A DNA stretch of 64,000 nt from the NCBI GenBank assembly GCA_039621445.1, contig CP154954.1, forward strand, positions 59,764,168 to 59,828,167, in the 5' to 3' direction. The notes under the pieces were generated by a model. The model saw only the letters and a list, made by a program, of their open reading frames with translations, was not told the DNA's origin and ran no database searches. The translations under genes and the position numbers were made by a program. Each line of letters starts with the position of its first letter. Position 1 is the stretch's first letter. The DNA is from Euglena gracilis. Taxonomy: Eukaryota; Euglenida; Euglenophyceae; Euglenales. Of this stretch, positions 10,691-20,594 are shown piece after piece.

Positions 10691-10963
10691 GTTTCTGGCA
10701 CAAAACTCATGGATTTCAGGCAAAAGAGCTCCATGGAGTGCGCCGGTATGTGTGGAGGGGTCAATGAAGGGGTGGGTGCGCGCTTATTAAGAGCTCAGCA
10801 CTATTCAAAACCTGGTCAATTAGGGGGGGGTACCGTCAATTAGGGGGGGGGTACCATCATTTAGGGGGTGCTTCAGCACGGAATCCCCCCGGGTAGTCAA
10901 TTAGGGGGGGGGTCGAAAAAATTTTCCCGGGGCGATCGGTCAATTAGGGGGGGGGGGTGGTGG

Positions 10964-11330
10964 TAGAACACCTCTGGCCTATGTTGGACAAATGTTGAAG
11001 GGTCGTGTATTTAACTCAAAGGACAACCTTTGGTCTGCCCTTTTGGTCCAATTCCGCTTTTGGTTCCATTTCTGCTCAAGTTTTGCTTCTGTATGATTCA
11101 ATGCCTGGCCGTCTGTCCTGTTTGAAACTTGCCAAGGGTGGCTACACCCGTTACTGACAGGTCACACTGCGCCTGATTTGTCACAAACAATTGCTCGGGT
11201 GGTGGCAAAAGTGTTTGCAGCCAAAAGGATCAGTGCTGTGCCTCCAAGTGTCCCCACTCTTGACTTTTAAAATATTTTTGGGGGTGTTCAAAAAGTAATG
11301 AACAAAAGTCGTTCAAAAAGTTATGCTCCA
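10964..11330 (+). pseudogene. Third Tc1/mariner transposase, right part and element end
   Basis: From 10964 the plus strand continues the interrupted transposase with E-H-L-W-P-M-L-D, and then, after a frame change, R-V-F/Y-N-S-K-D-N-L-W-S-A-L, matching the C-terminal region seen in the first transposon (R-V-F-N-T-K-D). Coding similarity fades by about 11090. The text at 11280-11325 ('gtgttcaaaaagtaatgaac') resembles the terminal text at 2317-2360 and may be the end of the element. Confidence 0.75.
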
Positions 11331-12569
11331 TACTGTATTCGTGTCCCCAGGACCCTTCACAGCCCCCCCTTTTTGGTCATTTATTTTACTCTCTCATGGA
11401 ATTAGCATTTTTGCGGGCCACGTGATCCAGAAAAATCGATTTTTTGCAATTTATTTTTTAAGATTGTTATTTTTTACCGACATTTTCAGGTCAAGATCCG
11501 GGTCGGGGGGGGGATGTTAACTCGGTCACCGTTTCAACGTGGTGTGACCAAGTCATCAATGACCAAAAAATCTTCGCTGAGGAAGGGGGTGACGACCTCT
11601 ACCATATGGTCCCAAAAACCAAAAATCGCATGGGGAGTGGTGGTTTTGGGTCCGGGCTGGGTTCCTTTCAAAAAGGAAACATGGCACTTTCCCCCCAAAA
11701 ATACAAGCACAGGGGGCATTTTTGCACTCCCAAACCCAACTCTCCCCAAAATTTGGGGGGGGGGTATCAAGACCAGGGAAAATCAGAAATGGGGGGGTTG
11801 GGGGGGGGGGGGTGGGGGGGGGGTTTGGGGGGGGGATTGGGGGGGGGGTGGGGGGGGGGTCAGAAATGCTGTCAAAAATCAAAATTGCAGTCAAAATTTT
11901 GCAAAATGCTGTCAGACAATTTCAAAAAATGATGTCAACGTAATTATTTCATTGAATTTTGTTGAAACGTTTCCAAAACTGTGTGCATCAGCAGTAGCAG
12001 GTGCGACGGTCCTCTTCTGTTCACAAAGAAACTCTGACAATAAGGTTTCTGAAAACAAAAAAACAGTTTCGTTTGGCGCTTTGTGCCATGTGTTGACAGG
12101 TGGAAATAAAGCTTTTCCATTTTTTTTGTTTGAGGGAACATTTTCATCGGCTCTGGCACTGTGTGCAAGGGGACGACTGTTTAGGTATCTTTTGACCACA
12201 GGGGGTATCGAACCCGGGGAACAATGACCATTTTCGGACATAAAATGGCAAATTTGGGGGCTGCGCGCTCCGCATTTTTTATATATCAAAAATGGCCAAA
12301 AATAACCACTTGGACCCGAAAATCACCGATTTTTAGGCCGCCCCAGCCCCCCCCCCCCTTGCGCGGCCGTCCGCGCGGCCGCTCGCCCCTCAGCCCCCTA
12401 CCCCACTGTGCCCAGCCTCTGTTGAAGTCGAATGGGTGTCTATCTTGAAAACTTTTCACTTGAACGAGGCCCTTGCTAAAACCCATTCAAGTCAGTTCAG
12501 CGTTGGCTCATTTCCCACTGAAGCCTTGCCTCACAAAAAGCACATTTTGTATCTTTTTCCCTCTTGCAG
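11331..12569. other. Non-coding region with long poly-G tracts
   Basis: No gene is supported. Poly-G runs with single interruptions occupy 11752-11862. The plus-strand open frame 11514-12227 (237 codons) owes its middle to these runs. 12345-12425 is rich in C and G, with 'gcgcggccgtccgcgcggcc' as an inverted repeat. A short inverted theme near 12290-12340 ('aaaatggccaaaaat...accgattttta') recurs near 21530-21580. Confidence 0.5.
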
Positions 12570-12815
12570 TGTGATTTGTTCAGGATGTCCAGACATGAAG
12601 ACTCCAACTTCAAAGACACGTCTCACAAAAAAACAAAAAGCAGGAAGAAAACTCAATTGCAAGACGAACATCACAAAGATGGCAATATTCCCAGCCACCC
12701 CAGAGGTGCCGATGCAGGCTCCTTTGCCCTGGCTTCAGCCAAACCCAAGCAGAAAAGCACACCTGCTTGTTGTCATTCGAGGTCTGGCACCTTGGCCCTA
12801 AGAAAACAGAGATAA
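12570..12815 (+). CDS. Candidate terminal exon, unknown lysine-rich protein
   Basis: A good acceptor (pyrimidine tract then ttgcag, ending 12569) is followed by an open frame to a TGA-type stop at 12813-12815. The translation starts C-D-L-F-R-M-S-R-H-E-D-S and is rich in K, S and H (DTSHKKTKSRKKTQ), ending L-A-L-R-K-Q-R. It looks like the basic, disordered C-terminus of a nuclear or nucleic-acid-associated protein, but no domain is visible. The upstream exon was not found. An antisense frame also exists but lacks splice signals. I do not recognise it. Confidence 0.4.
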   Translation, partial: CDLFRMSRHEDSNFKDTSHKKTKSRKKTQLQDEHHKDGNIPSHPRGADAGSFALASAKPKQKSTPACCHSRSGTLALRKQR

Positions 12816-13340
12816 TGCCCATTTCAACACAGTAATTTACCACATAGGTGTTGTTGCTTTCTGGTTCAAGGTCATGAACTTTGAACAAGTGTTCCAAAGG
12901 TATACTCTCAAATAAATGCCGATATGGACCCCTATAACCACTTGCAATCCGAGGATTTCGGATCTGTATTCTTGTGGTCATTGCAGAGACAATTTGGATC
13001 AGATCTCCATGAAAAGTAGTGCTGAATAGAATTAAGATAAAGTGAATCTCGTCAAAGTCAAAGTCATGGTCGTCGTGGGGGTTTTGGGGAAGGGGTTAAA
13101 ATGTGCAGCGGAAGTTGTGGGGTTGCCAGTCGCAAGGTGGGAGGAAATGGAGTTTTGATGCTTTTGGGGGGTGCTGGGCTTCGGGGGGGGGGGGTCCGTT
13201 GTGGCGGAGAGGAAAATATTTTCAAGAAAAAATTCGTTCGCATGTGACGAGGGCCCATTTTGCCCACAAAAGTTGCCATCCTTCAAGCAAAAAATAATAT
13301 CACAGGGAAGACAGAGGAATGTGTTCTAAACTGGTTTCAG
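12816..13340. other. Spacer with poly-G run, no supported gene
   Basis: Mixed sequence with a G-run at 13184-13192. No splice-bounded frame could be supported. Confidence 0.4.
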
Positions 13341-13511
13341 GTTGGACATCAGGATCCGTGCGTGGTGGATGACGGAGAAACTCACCTTGGATTGAAAGAC
13401 CCCTCAAACGACCAAAAAAGGATCCACCAGTTTCTTTTTGGCTTCTGGATCAAATACAAAGTTGATCTGAAACCTCAGAGAACCTACAGCCACACAACCG
13501 ACGACGCGTAA
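13341..13511 (+). CDS. Candidate terminal exon, unknown protein
   Basis: An acceptor (ctggtttcag, ending 13340) is followed by a frame starting V-G-H-Q-D-P-C-V-V-D-D-G-E-T-H-L-G-L-K-D, with FLFGFWIKYKVDLKPQ further on and a stop at 13509-13511. The even amino-acid composition and codon choice look coding. The frame is also open upstream to 13260. I cannot assign a family. It may be the 3' exon of a host gene or an old element. Confidence 0.35.
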   Translation, partial: VGHQDPCVVDDGETHLGLKDPSNDQKRIHQFLFGFWIKYKVDLKPQRTYSHTTDDA

Positions 13512-14105
13512 CCATTCGCGATGGTGTTTCCTAATTTTATGTTTGGAACGTGCGTTGATTCCCATGCTGGAATTGCTTCGTCAAATAAAACACGGTTTCA
13601 TACAAACTCTCCGTCTCTCACCCCAGTTTATGACTGTTTGTACAGACTTCATCAAAAGATAATCAATGTTCATTGTGAGTGGTGTGTTGCAATTTTGTTC
13701 TGCAACTTTCCCCTTGCGCACTGTTGGCAAAAAAAAATTGTCCCGCACATCTATTAAATCTTATAAGTGGCAGGATTTGGACAATATGTTACTTGTTAAT
13801 GTTATATGGGGGGGGTCCAAGATGGGGGCATGGTATTTATACCATGGGTGACGGATCATTTTACCCGGGTGAATGACCCCCCCATTTTGGGCCGAGAACG
13901 GGAAACGTGGCCAGTATCCCCCCAAAATTCCAAAGTTCAGTAAAAGACAAAATGGAAATGATGGCCAAAAAGGATGCAAAAAAAAACTACTTGCACCATC
14001 ATGTACTGCAAAAAAGTGCTTTTTTAAAGCTTTTTGGGGCCTTGGGACCCCTCTCCACCCTGCCAACGCTCCAAGGTGGTCAGAGGTGGTAGCATTGCGG
14101 CGAAA
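13512..14105. other. AT-rich spacer, no supported gene
   Basis: Moderately AT-rich sequence with one G-run (13807-13816) next to 'ATGGTATTTATACCAT', a 16-bp perfect palindrome at 13829-13844. Nothing else could be supported. Confidence 0.4.
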
Positions 14106-14360
14106 GAAATATTGAAATATTTCACTTGAAATATTTCATGAAATTTCAGAAATATATTTTCCCCTCGGTGAAAGATTTGAAATATGGACTGTCCTTGTCA
14201 ACCTACTTGAATAAGAAAAGCATGGCGAGGTCCTGGTGGATCCTTCATGGTTACAAAAATGAATGAAATATTTTTCATTTTTCGAAATATTTCTGAAATA
14301 TTTCTGAAATATTTCTGAAATGAAACATATTTTCCCAATCTTTCGAAAGATATCCAATGC
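14106..14360. repeat. Palindromic GAAATATTTC repeat cluster
   Basis: Repeated 10-12 bp units of TGAAATATTTC, itself a palindrome, occur in two clusters (14108-14160 and 14265-14335), with up to four units in tandem. The structure could form alternative hairpins. It is non-coding. Confidence 0.75.
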
Positions 14361-14844
14361 TAAGGTCAATACTTTGAACACAAGGATGATTTTTGAGCAT
14401 CAAAACCAACAAATTTAAAAAAAATGGAAAGTAAACCACCAAATTATAAACCCCCAGTTTATAAGTTGGACACTTGAAATTGGGGTCCAGTGGTCACAAT
14501 TTGGAAGTCGTTTTTGAAATCAATGATCGACCCAACGACGATTCCGGAGGTTGGGGGTGGCTGCAGTCCACCCACACGTGACGGTGATGAAATTCGGTAA
14601 TGGTTTGGCTGTGGTTTCACAGAACTTTGAGGGGGGGTGAGGGTATCTCCGATGAAGGCTTTTGAAGCCATCAAACAAGGGTTTTTCCTCGTTACCTCCC
14701 TTTTATGGTGCATTTTGATGTTACAAAAAACACTAGAAGGCCGTGGGGGTAGGGGGGGGGGGGAATCCTTGGACCAATTTGGTGCCATAGGTGTGGTCAG
14801 TTTGGTGCCCCACCTGTGGCACCAAACTGCTCCCCACTGTGGTA
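14361..14844. other. Spacer with partial poly-G MITE ends
   Basis: No gene is supported. An isolated 'GGGGGGTGAGGGTA' right end lies at 14631-14645. 'TTTGGTGCCACACC'-type short direct repeats at 14778-14830 continue after the MITE at 15229-15310 (caccaaactggcccc), so the MITE has split a short-period repeat. Confidence 0.5.
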
Positions 14845-15226
14845 CCCTCACCCCCCCCCCTATTTGGCTAATGGCCGGGCTCCTTCAGACCCCCAATTAG
14901 CCAATTGGGGGGGGGGGCACTAGGGGGGGTCGGGGGGGGGCTCGAGACCCCCGACCCCATAATTTTTGACGTGTGCAAAATTGGTCGATTTTTTGTGCAT
15001 TTTTGGATTGGTCATGACTTTTTCTTATCCGGCAATTTTTAACATTTTCGAAACGGACGTTTTTGGAGGTTTTCTGAGCCCTTGCCGAAATTGGCCAAAG
15101 TTGGCCAAGGGAACGTCCATTGGCCAATTGGGCTAACCCCCCCCCCCCCTAATTGGCTAATGGACCTCCCTTGAGGACCCCCAATTAGCCAATTAGGGGG
15201 GGGGGGCAATTGGGGGGGGGTGAGGG
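14845..15226. mobile_element. TA-flanked poly-C MITE, CCCTCACC family
   Basis: The left end CCCTCAC plus C-run (14845) and the right end G-run plus GTGAGGG (15226) are inverted copies, with TA outside each end (14843-14844, 15227-15228). Inside there is a second inverted pair, 'GGCTAATGG'/'CCAATTAGCC' with C-runs and G-runs, which suggests one MITE nested in another. Length is 382 bp; no coding capacity. Confidence 0.75.
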
Positions 15227-15306
15227 TACCAAACTGACCCCAAGATGTGGCACCAAACTGGCCCGAAATTGAAACACCAAACTCGCCCCAAATTGTGGCA
15301 CCAAAC

Positions 15307-15587
15307 TGGCCCCATCCCCTCCCCCTGAGTGGCCGTTTTGGGGGGTCCGCGGTGCCTGGAGGGTGGCCACTTTGAGGGGGGGGGGGTGAGGGTACCCTCA
15401 CCCCCCCCTCAAAGTGTCCCCCCCCTTAAAGTGGCCAATTTTTTTGGCAAATTTGGCTCACCCCCCTCAAAGTGGCCACTTTCTTTTGGCTCCAAAGGCA
15501 CCGAAGCCCAAAAATTGACCCCCCCCAAAGTGTCCCCTCCCCTTTTGGGGTTCAATGTTGCCTGGGGTGGCCACTTTGAGGGGGGGT
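15307..15587. mobile_element. Two abutting partial poly-C MITEs
   Basis: A truncated right half (15307-15392, ending GTGAGGG) abuts, across a single shared TA (15393-15394), the left end of another copy (15395-15587) that begins CCCTCACC and contains 'CAAAGTGTCCCC' and 'AAAGTGGCCA'. The second copy ends in a G-run and TA without the GTGAGGG cap. Confidence 0.65.
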
Positions 15588-15641
15588 ACACATGGCGCAA
15601 AGCGCCGAAGGAAAAATTTTAGTGCTCTTGGGAGCCTGATA

Positions 15642-15807
15642 CCCTCACCCCCCCTCAAAGTGTCCCTCCCCCCAAAGTGGCCAAAAATTTTGGCAAATTT
15701 CAGGTTACCCCCCCCAAAGTGGCCATTTTCCTTTGGCCCTGCCAGAGTGGCCATTTTGGGGTCCCACGGTGCCTGGAGGGTGGCCACTTTGGGGGGGGGG
15801 GTGAGGG
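15642..15807. mobile_element. TA-flanked poly-C MITE, CCCTCACC family (complete copy)
   Basis: This 166-bp element has left end CCCTCACCCCCCCTCAAAGTG, shortened here to its first 20 bases CCCTCACCCCCCCTCAAAGT, and a right end that is its inverted complement with a longer G-run. TA duplications lie at 15640-15641 and 15808-15809. It shares inner 'gtggccattttggggtcccac' with the copy at 26217. Confidence 0.85.
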
Positions 15808-15898
15808 TAAATAGTGTTTTTTCAGGCCCGGGTCAGTCAAAAAAAAATCCAAATTTAAGACCCCCCAAAAAATAAGACTTCCCCTAGAGGCTTCCAGC

Positions 15899-16085
15899 CA
15901 GGCTTGTGCTTAGTCGGGTGCCTACCCCACGGGGGGGGGGGGTGGTGGGTGCTAGGGGGAGGCACCCCATAGCACCCGATCCGACCCCCCCCCCCCGGGG
16001 GGGGTAGGGTTTCGGGGGGGGGGGGGTTGAGCCCCCGCGTCCCCCCCGCGTCCCCCCCCCGCGTCCCCCCCGCGTCCCCACCAAG
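15899..16085. mobile_element. hAT-type MITE family 2, truncated copy
   Basis: The sequence starts CAGGCTTGTGCTTAGTCGGG, the same left end as the complete copy at 56569 and close to that at 39777, followed by 'TGCCTACCCCACGGGG' and C/G-run hairpins. The matching right end (AAGCACAAGC...) is not found, and the copy fades into 'cccccgcgtcc' repeats at about 16030-16080. Confidence 0.7.
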
Positions 16086-16575
16086 TGGCTTGGTGTCCTT
16101 TTTTTGTAGAGGCTTTTCGATGAAACCGTCTGAGGTTTAGGATTTTTTTTTGTGAAAATGTTGGACTGCCAGTCAAGCAACCCCTACTGGTTTTGCAAAG
16201 AGTGCCCATTTGCTTCTTCTTTTTTGTTCGGCATAATCAATGCTAATCGTAGACTGTCCCCCCTCAACCATTGCGCACACTTCCATTTTGTATCTTTTTT
16301 TTGTGGACACCGTTCCCATCGCCCGGATCCATTCGGCGATCCATTTGGCGGATCCATTCCCAAAAATTACCAGCCAAAGTATGCGGGGAACGTTTGTAAA
16401 ATGCAAGTTTGTGGACCAACGGCCCCGGGAGCGAAAACACCCCATGGAAAAGACATTGCCCCAAAGAATTTTTAGGCATGAGTTTGGCCTCGTGGATGGG
16501 GCCCACAATAAAATTGTCAGCTTCATTGCACCATTTGGATTCATGCATTCTTTTTTTTAAAAAACCCAACTTCAC
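16086..16575 (-). other. Unassigned open frames (minus strand, about 123 codons)
   Basis: A minus-strand frame is open from 16544 to 16173 and contains KRRSKWALFAKPVG and W-I-A-E-W-I-R-A-M-G. No family is recognised, no clear splice signals were found, and the plus strand is also partly open. It may be part of an old element. Kept only as a marker. Confidence 0.2.
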
Positions 16576-17130
16576 GTTTGGTTGTGATTGAATGAGGGGC
16601 TAATTCTTAAGAAGGGTGGAATCAACATCAACACAAATACAATCCTTGTCCGAAACTGCACGAGGCAAATTCCTATTTTTATGATATGCCAAATTTGGAA
16701 TTTTTTGAGGATGGGGCACTGCCCCCCCCCCCCATTTGAACCACCCGAGCATTTGGGTTGGTTAAAAAAAATTTCAGGCACTGAATTTTTTTTACCCTTG
16801 AACCAATTTACACATGGCACGAAGCGCCGAAGGAAAAATTTCAGCGTTTTTGGGTACCTGGAAAATGCGGGCCCGGGTCGGTCAAAAAAATGTTATTTCA
16901 TGGTACCCAGAATGGTGGTGCCCCCGCGCCCCCCCCCCCCCCCCCCCCCCCCGCCCCCCCCCCCCCGTCCCCCCCGCGTCCCCAAAACCCCCGGGGGGTG
17001 CCTGCCCCTAGCAGGCACCCCCCTCCGACCCTGGCGCCGAAGGCGCCGGGGGCCCGGAAACGGCCATTTTCAATGAAAATTTTCTGGGTCCGGCCCGGAC
17101 CCCTATCCCTTCGGGGGCCCCCTGGCTGAA
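16576..17130. repeat. Poly-C tract and hAT-type family 2 fragment
   Basis: C-runs dominate 16722-16732 and 16918-16975. At 16985-17100 the text 'gggtgcctgcccctagcagg', 'ggcgccgaaggcgccggggg' and 'cccggaaacggccattttcaatg' matches the inside of the MITEs at 39777 and 56569. No terminal repeats or target duplication are visible, so it is a fragment. Confidence 0.6.
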
Positions 17131-17164
17131 CACGTTTTCAGGCTGAAATCTGGGCTCAGCCACA

Positions 17165-18610
17165 ATTTGTTTAAAACCTATTTTCTGGGCCCGACGCCTG
17201 TCTTGAAATTCTACTGACATTAACGGATTTCAGGCTGAAATTGTTTATGTCGGTCGATTTCCATTCAGGCGCCCGTTTATGTCGGTCGATTTCCATTCAG
17301 GCGCCCGTTTATGTCAGTCGATTTCCATTCAGGCGCCCGTTTATGTTGGTCGATTTCCATCCAGGCGCCCGTTTACCACCCCCCCCCCCCTTATTGTCCC
17401 CCCCCCCCTTATTGTCCCTGGGCCCCGGCCGACGGGGGGTTTTTTTGGCCCGCCCAATGAAATTCCTTTGGTACCCCCTTATTGTCCCCCCCCCCTTGTT
17501 GTCCGGTCGGGCCTCCCGGGGAGAGGTCGGTGGGACAATAAGGGGGGGGGGGGTGGTATGTCGGTCGATTTCCATTCCATTGCAATCTGTTGCTGGTCAG
17601 ATTGGGAATTTTTAGGGACTTTTTGGACATTTTGGATTTCCCTTTTTTCGACATTTTTGGTCCTATGGGGTTGTGGAGGAGCTATGGATCAGACAAAAAC
17701 CAAATTTTGTGGCCAGGTGATCACAGCTGGCTGAACTTTGGATGGAACAGACGGAGGGACGGTATTTAAGATTATTATTTTCTGGATCTTCAGAAAAAGC
17801 ATTCGGCAAATTTGTCCTGAACCAGTTGTCATCACTGGTCATCTGAAAGAAAAGCTTTCGGGTGAGGAGTGATTTGGCAATGTCAAACCTATTTTCTGGG
17901 CTTGACGCCTGTATTGCAATTATATTGACATCATCGGATTTCGGGCCAAGGCTGTGTTCATAGCAACATGGCTTTGGTCAAAATCTGTGTTTCTAAAAAA
18001 ACGCAGACTCTGGCCTGAGTCTGTGTTTCGAAACGCTCAGTCTGTTATTCGGCCTGAGTCTGCGTTTCGAAACGCAGACTCAGGTCAGAGTCTGCGTTTA
18101 AGACGCAGTTCTTGATATAGAGATTGAAAAAAGAAAAAAGCATTCCGAAAAAAAGGCAAAAGGTTGGTCGACATTAACGGGTTTCAGGCTGAAACTGACA
18201 ATGTCCCAAAACGGAACAAAAAGGCATTCAAAAAAGGAAACAAAAGGTTGGTCGATTTCCAAGACATCGGAAACCGTTTATGTCAGTCGATTTCCATTCA
18301 GGCGCCCGTTTATGTCAGTCGATTTCCATTCAGGCGCCCGTTTATGTCGGTCGATTTCCATTCAGGCGCCGTTTATGTCAGTCGATTTCCATTCAGGCGC
18401 CCGTTAATGGGCCAAAAACCACCTTTTTGACCATATTTCCGTCCAGGCGGTTCGGTTGAATGAATATCAAGACAGGCGTCGGGCCCAGACAAAATAGGTT
18501 TTAGAAAAATCGACCGACACTAACAGATTCAGCAGGGGCGCCGGGCGGCTCGCTTCGCTCGCTCGCGCCCGGCGCCCCTGCTGAATCTGTTAGTGTCGGT
18601 GGATTTTTGT
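17165..18610. mobile_element. Fold-back element, copy 2 (inverted relative to copy 1)
   Basis: The order of blocks is the reverse complement of 3611-4885: 'AACCTATTTTCTGGGCCCGA' end, minisatellite of 'GTTTATGTCGGTCGATTTCC' units (17248-17375 and 18278-18405), the 'cgcagactcaggtcagag' inverted-repeat block (17998-18105), and a terminal hairpin (18503-18606) with the same G+C-rich centre (gcgagcgagcgaagcgag). Copy 2 is longer because a MITE has inserted at 17376-17556. The two copies face each other across 12.3 kb. Confidence 0.8.
17376..17556. mobile_element. TA-flanked poly-C MITE, CCACC-TTATTGTCC family
   Basis: The 181-bp element starts CCACC, C-run, TTATTGTCC and ends in the inverted complement GGACAATAAG, G-run, GGTGG. 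TA lies at 17374-17375 and 17557-17558. It sits inside a minisatellite unit of the fold-back element. Removing the insert plus one TA restores the unit 'cgcccgttTAtgtcggtcga', so the insertion boundaries are certain. Confidence 0.93.
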
Positions 18611-18665
18611 ATAGAAACCGTGTCACCCCCCCCCCCTTTTCTTTCTTTTTTTCTTTTTTCCGCAG

Positions 18666-19345
18666 CCCTCCCAGTATGGCTAAACGCACGGCAAACTTTG
18701 TGAATGGTCTTTTGCCACCTCCCCCTAGGACGGAACCGTTCCTGGCTGCTCTTGCGGTATACCAGCAAGATGCCAAGAAGCCGAAGGTTGACCCCCTTCA
18801 TGGCACCTTGCTGGCACAGGACAACACAAAGAAAAAGTCCGGCTCCGTAGGTGCAGAGCTTGCTGCTGTTGCCAACTGTTTGGAGTTCGCCAAACTGTGC
18901 AACATCGGCAAGCCTCTTATCCTGAGCTGGATGCTTTCTTTGTTGCCTGGACGGGATGGGAGCTGGAACCCAACCTGTTGTTCGATGAGGCGAGCGTCAT
19001 TGAACAATGTGGCTCAACGTGAGCAGCAGTCGGGAACTTTGTTCGTTTCAGGAGACAAGGCACAGGGGGGGGGTCCGAGGGGGGGGGTTGGAAGCTGTAC
19101 AGGGGGGGGGAGGGGGGGGTCCCCAGAAAATCACAACTGTATTGCCTACCCCCGAGACAGTTGCGACATTTTTCGTCCAATTGAGGTTGGCAATGGTGGA
19201 TTTTGCGAAATTCAGATGCATTTTGCAAAATATTTGTGTCTTGTAAAAAGAGTGGTAGCCAGTATTTTCACTTTAACACTTAGCAGAAAGGCAGGAAGCA
19301 GCTTCAATCACTCCCCCTTGGCACACCATGCGGAATTGAGCTAGG
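18666..19345 (+). pseudogene. Unclassified coding-like repeat, longer copy
   Basis: The plus-strand frame begins after a possible acceptor (ttttccgcag, ending 18664) and reads M-A-K-R-T-A-N-F-V-N-G-L-L-P-P-P-P, then AVYQQDAKKPKVDPLHGTLL, EFAKLCNIGKPLILSWM. In the next frame WELEPNLLFDEASVIEQC follows, which has a diverged partner at 250-600 on the minus strand. The frame change and the poly-G blocks at 19063-19120 show that this copy is decayed. The lack of any known domain leaves two options: an old element-encoded protein or a duplicated host gene fragment. Confidence 0.45.
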
Positions 19346-20594
19346 GTTGACGTTTTTTTTGTTCTTCAACAAAGAACAAAAAATATGTTTTTTTTTCCAA
19401 AAAAAACACACAAAAACATGTTTTCTTTTTTAGAATGACCTTTTTCCTTGCAAAATGGCCATTTTTTGAGGAAAAGGTTTTAAGGTCATTTTTTTTGGTC
19501 ATCAAAAGTGACGTATTTTTAGTTTTTCCAGACCCTTCGTCCGGCACCTTTAATGGACTACGAGGCTGTAGAGATGAAAAAAGACCTTTTTTTTAAAAAA
19601 AAAGTTTCAAAAAAATTCCGCCAAACCCCCATGAGGTTTTTTTTGTTTTTTTTTAAAACATATTTTTTCTTAGGGGGTACTCCCCCCGTGCCCCCCCCCC
19701 CCAGTTACACCTCCGTGACCTCCCCCGTGACCCGAGAATCGATCTTTTGCCATTCTTTTTTTAAAAGCATTTTTTTTTAAAAAAACAATGAACTTTCTTG
19801 TATCCTTGTCCGCCCAATGCACTTTCACACCCAAAAATGGCCAATTTTTTTTGAAAGAAGCCAAAAACTGGTGCATTTCCCCACCCAAAACGGAATTTTG
19901 ACCCCCCCCCTTAATTGAGCATTTGGGTCCGGGAAAAAAAATTTTCATGCGCCGAAGGCGCCAAATTTTTTTTGCCCTATTTCTAAAGGAATTTTTGACC
20001 CCCCTTATTTGACCCCCCCCCCTTATTGACCCCGCGACCCCCCCTTCGTGACCCCCCATGACCCCCCCGCGACCCGCACCACCCCCTTAAAAAAGCATGT
20101 TTTTTTGTTTCAAAAAAACAAGCCGTTAAAAATATTTTCATCTGTCTCGGGGGGGTTGGAAGTGGGGGGGAGGGGGGGGGGTCCCGGGAGGGGGGGGTTG
20201 GAACTGTACAGGGGGGGGGAGGGGGGGTCCCAAGGTTTGACCAACTGTACTGCCTTGTCCCCTCAGGGAATCGTTCGGCAACCTCTTTTCTTCTTTGCCA
20301 TTCCCAGGGGGTGCTACCCCCGTGACCCCCCCCCTGTGACCCCCCCGTGACCCGCCCGTGACCCGAGAATCGAGCCTTCGATTTTCATACAATTCATCAA
20401 CCTTCATCACTTCAGCCTTTCTTTTCATTCATCATTTCAGCCTGCTTTTTGATGTAGGTGGCGTTTTTGGTCGCTTTTCATCAATTTTCTTGTTCAAACC
20501 ATCGAAAATTTGACATGGTCTAAAAATGGAAAGAAATGCCAAGATTAAACAATGGCGCTTCTTTGCCGTATGAATTTGACCGGCTCATTGCGGG
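19346..20594. repeat. Repeat mosaic with A/T-run palindromes and 'CCCGTGACCC' blocks
   Basis: No gene is supported. Poly-T and poly-A runs form 'TTTTTTAAAAAAA' palindromes (19590-19660, 19760-19790). 'CGTGACCCGAGAATCGA' occurs at 19728-19744 and again at 20349-20373, and 'cccccgtgacccccc' blocks recur at 20030-20090 and 20320-20360. G-runs occur at 20150-20230. A remnant of the repeat at 18666 lies near 20240-20300. Confidence 0.55.

Larger units (their letters stand above)
6180..10963. mobile_element. 4.78-kb TA-flanked element carrying a satellite array
   Basis: The left end reads CCACC, a C-run and TAATTGACC. The right end is its inverted complement, GGTCAATTAG, a G-run and GGTGGTGG. TA lies directly outside both ends (6178-6179 and 10964-10965). 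If one TA and the insert are removed, the flanking transposase reads straight through as N-P-I-E-H-L-W, which proves that this is an insertion with TA target duplication. The cargo is a leader (6250-6980) with 'aagctTACCCATAAAGGG'-like and 'GTTTGACCCCCAACTCCCC' blocks, a 163-bp satellite, and a tail with repeated 'GTCAATTAGGGGG' ends (10817-10960). No transposase is encoded, so it must move in trans. Relatives lie at 59635-62365 and around 25010-25310. Confidence 0.9.

Noticed and set aside
11514-12227. 237-codon plus-strand frame
   Set aside because: Its centre is poly-G translated as glycine; there is no splice context or domain.
14637-15875. Several P/G/W-rich open frames
   Set aside because: All are made of poly-C MITE sequence with repeated GGCCACTTTG units.
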